From positions 1,791,501 through 1,855,500 of the forward strand of contig VICG01000003.1 of NCBI GenBank assembly GCA_008692225.1: 64,000 nt of DNA. Reading direction: 5' to 3'. Under the pieces are notes generated by a model. That model was not told the DNA's origin and made no database searches. It saw only the letters and a list, made by a program, of their open reading frames with translations. The DNA comes from Monilinia fructicola. Taxonomy: Eukaryota; Ascomycota; Leotiomycetes; Helotiales; Sclerotiniaceae. The position numbers and the translations under genes were made by a program. Shown piece by piece: positions 63,355 to 64,000 of the stretch (its first letter is position 1; every line of letters starts with the position of its first letter).

Positions 63355-63455
63355 CTCCCTCGCGTGGGGTCGAACCACGAACCTCTCGATCACACTTCAA
63401 TTTGAATTTCTTCAGACTAACAGTCGAACGCGCTAGCCAATTGCGCCACGAGGGA
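63355..63455 (-). tRNA. tRNA-Asn(GUU) with an intron
   Basis: Minus strand. Acceptor TCCCTCG pairs with CGAGGGA, discriminator G. D-arm GCGCAATTGGCTAGCGC. Anticodon GTT (plus strand 63419-63421) in loop CTGTTAG. Intron of about 28 bases. T-arm CGTGG TTCGACC CCACG. Confidence 0.92.
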
Positions 63456-64000
63456 ATTCAGATGGTAGCTGATGTTCATGTTTGGATATATATTACCACA
63501 TCAAGGTTGAACTCCCGAAAGATTGATTCAAAATGGTGGGGGACGACGATATACACCGGGCGCAATTCACCAACTGGACGCAGGGAAATCTGAGCGGGTG
63601 GACATTGTGGGGCAGACTGACCCTCAACCCCATTTCGGCTCGGCTAACCCCTTCATCCACCACTTGGCAGCCGTGGTAAAGCACTGAAGACCAATTGAGA
63701 TCCAAACACCCTTTGGCCCGCAGTAGAAAAAGTTGACGGTTCGATGTATTGTCTTTTCGTAACTTGCTTCATGCTTGCTCGGACGCGATAACCTCGCCAT
63801 GTGCATATACGACATAAATATTCAGCCATCAGCGAACTAGTCGATGATGATGTTGAGCATGCTAACCAACCGAGATTGTGGTGGCATTGTAATCCCGTAA
63901 CACCCCACCCTACCAAAAAGAAACGAAATGTTCCATCCACTTCCTCACGCCCCAACATTTCATTTCCTTGATTCGTTCACTCGTTCCTCACCCTTCGTCC
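63456..64000. other. Right end of the window, no gene recognised
   Basis: No feature recognised; frames are short on both strands. Confidence 0.5.

Noticed and set aside
63178..63405. 75-codon Lys-rich frame.
   Set aside because: Its 3' end lies inside the tRNA-Asn gene; chance opening.

Overview
The window is nuclear DNA of a filamentous ascomycete (Pezizomycotina). The gene set and the style of the Myb-like protein suggest a leotiomycete of the Sclerotinia/Botrytis kind, but that placement is inference. Genes carry short introns (about 50-130 bp) with GTAAGT/GTATGT-type donors and CTAAC/CTGAT branch sites. Typical ascomycete families are present: a Zn2Cys6 regulator, a highly reducing polyketide synthase (PKS), an FSH1-type hydrolase, a GT69 mannosyltransferase and tRNA genes with introns.

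Layout. 0-8 kb: an IMPACT/YIH1-like translation regulator, then a minus-strand nuclear Myb-like gene holding an array of 12 homologous cassette exons between constant 5' and 3' exons. 9-11 kb: a Zn2Cys6 transcription factor. 14-22 kb: a secreted GH25 muramidase, the Rag GTPase Gtr1, a decayed unknown gene and a two-SH3-like-domain protein. 23-40 kb: a probable secondary-metabolite cluster made of a full ABC-B (MDR) transporter, an FSH1-type serine hydrolase and a KS-AT-DH-psiKR-ER-KR-ACP polyketide synthase. 41-51 kb: tRNA-Ala, an Old Yellow Enzyme, a CAP59/GT69 mannosyltransferase and an ARO8-type aminotransferase. 52-64 kb: gene-poor DNA with seven dispersed tRNA genes (Lys x2, Val, Arg, Pro x2, Asn) and the wreck of a Rad5-like SNF2 helicase.

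The most unusual object is the Myb-like gene at 3061-7077. Eleven of its 12 cassettes start in phase 1 at a clean acceptor, and 10 of those 11 have lengths divisible by three and end in phase 1. Each re-encodes helices 2-3 of the domain. Constant exons have good donors while cassette donors are poor and resemble one another. The layout looks built for combinatorial exon inclusion, or for isoforms truncated by intron retention. I know of no named fungal precedent, but I could not search for one.

A second theme is sequence quality. Nine otherwise intact genes contain single-base frame breaks, almost always one extra base in a short run, and removing that base restores both the protein family and the intron phase. 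The PKS has about 16 of them. Over-calling in the assembly is the simplest explanation; real decay of the PKS cannot be excluded. Gene spans below ignore these breaks, which are listed in each entry.
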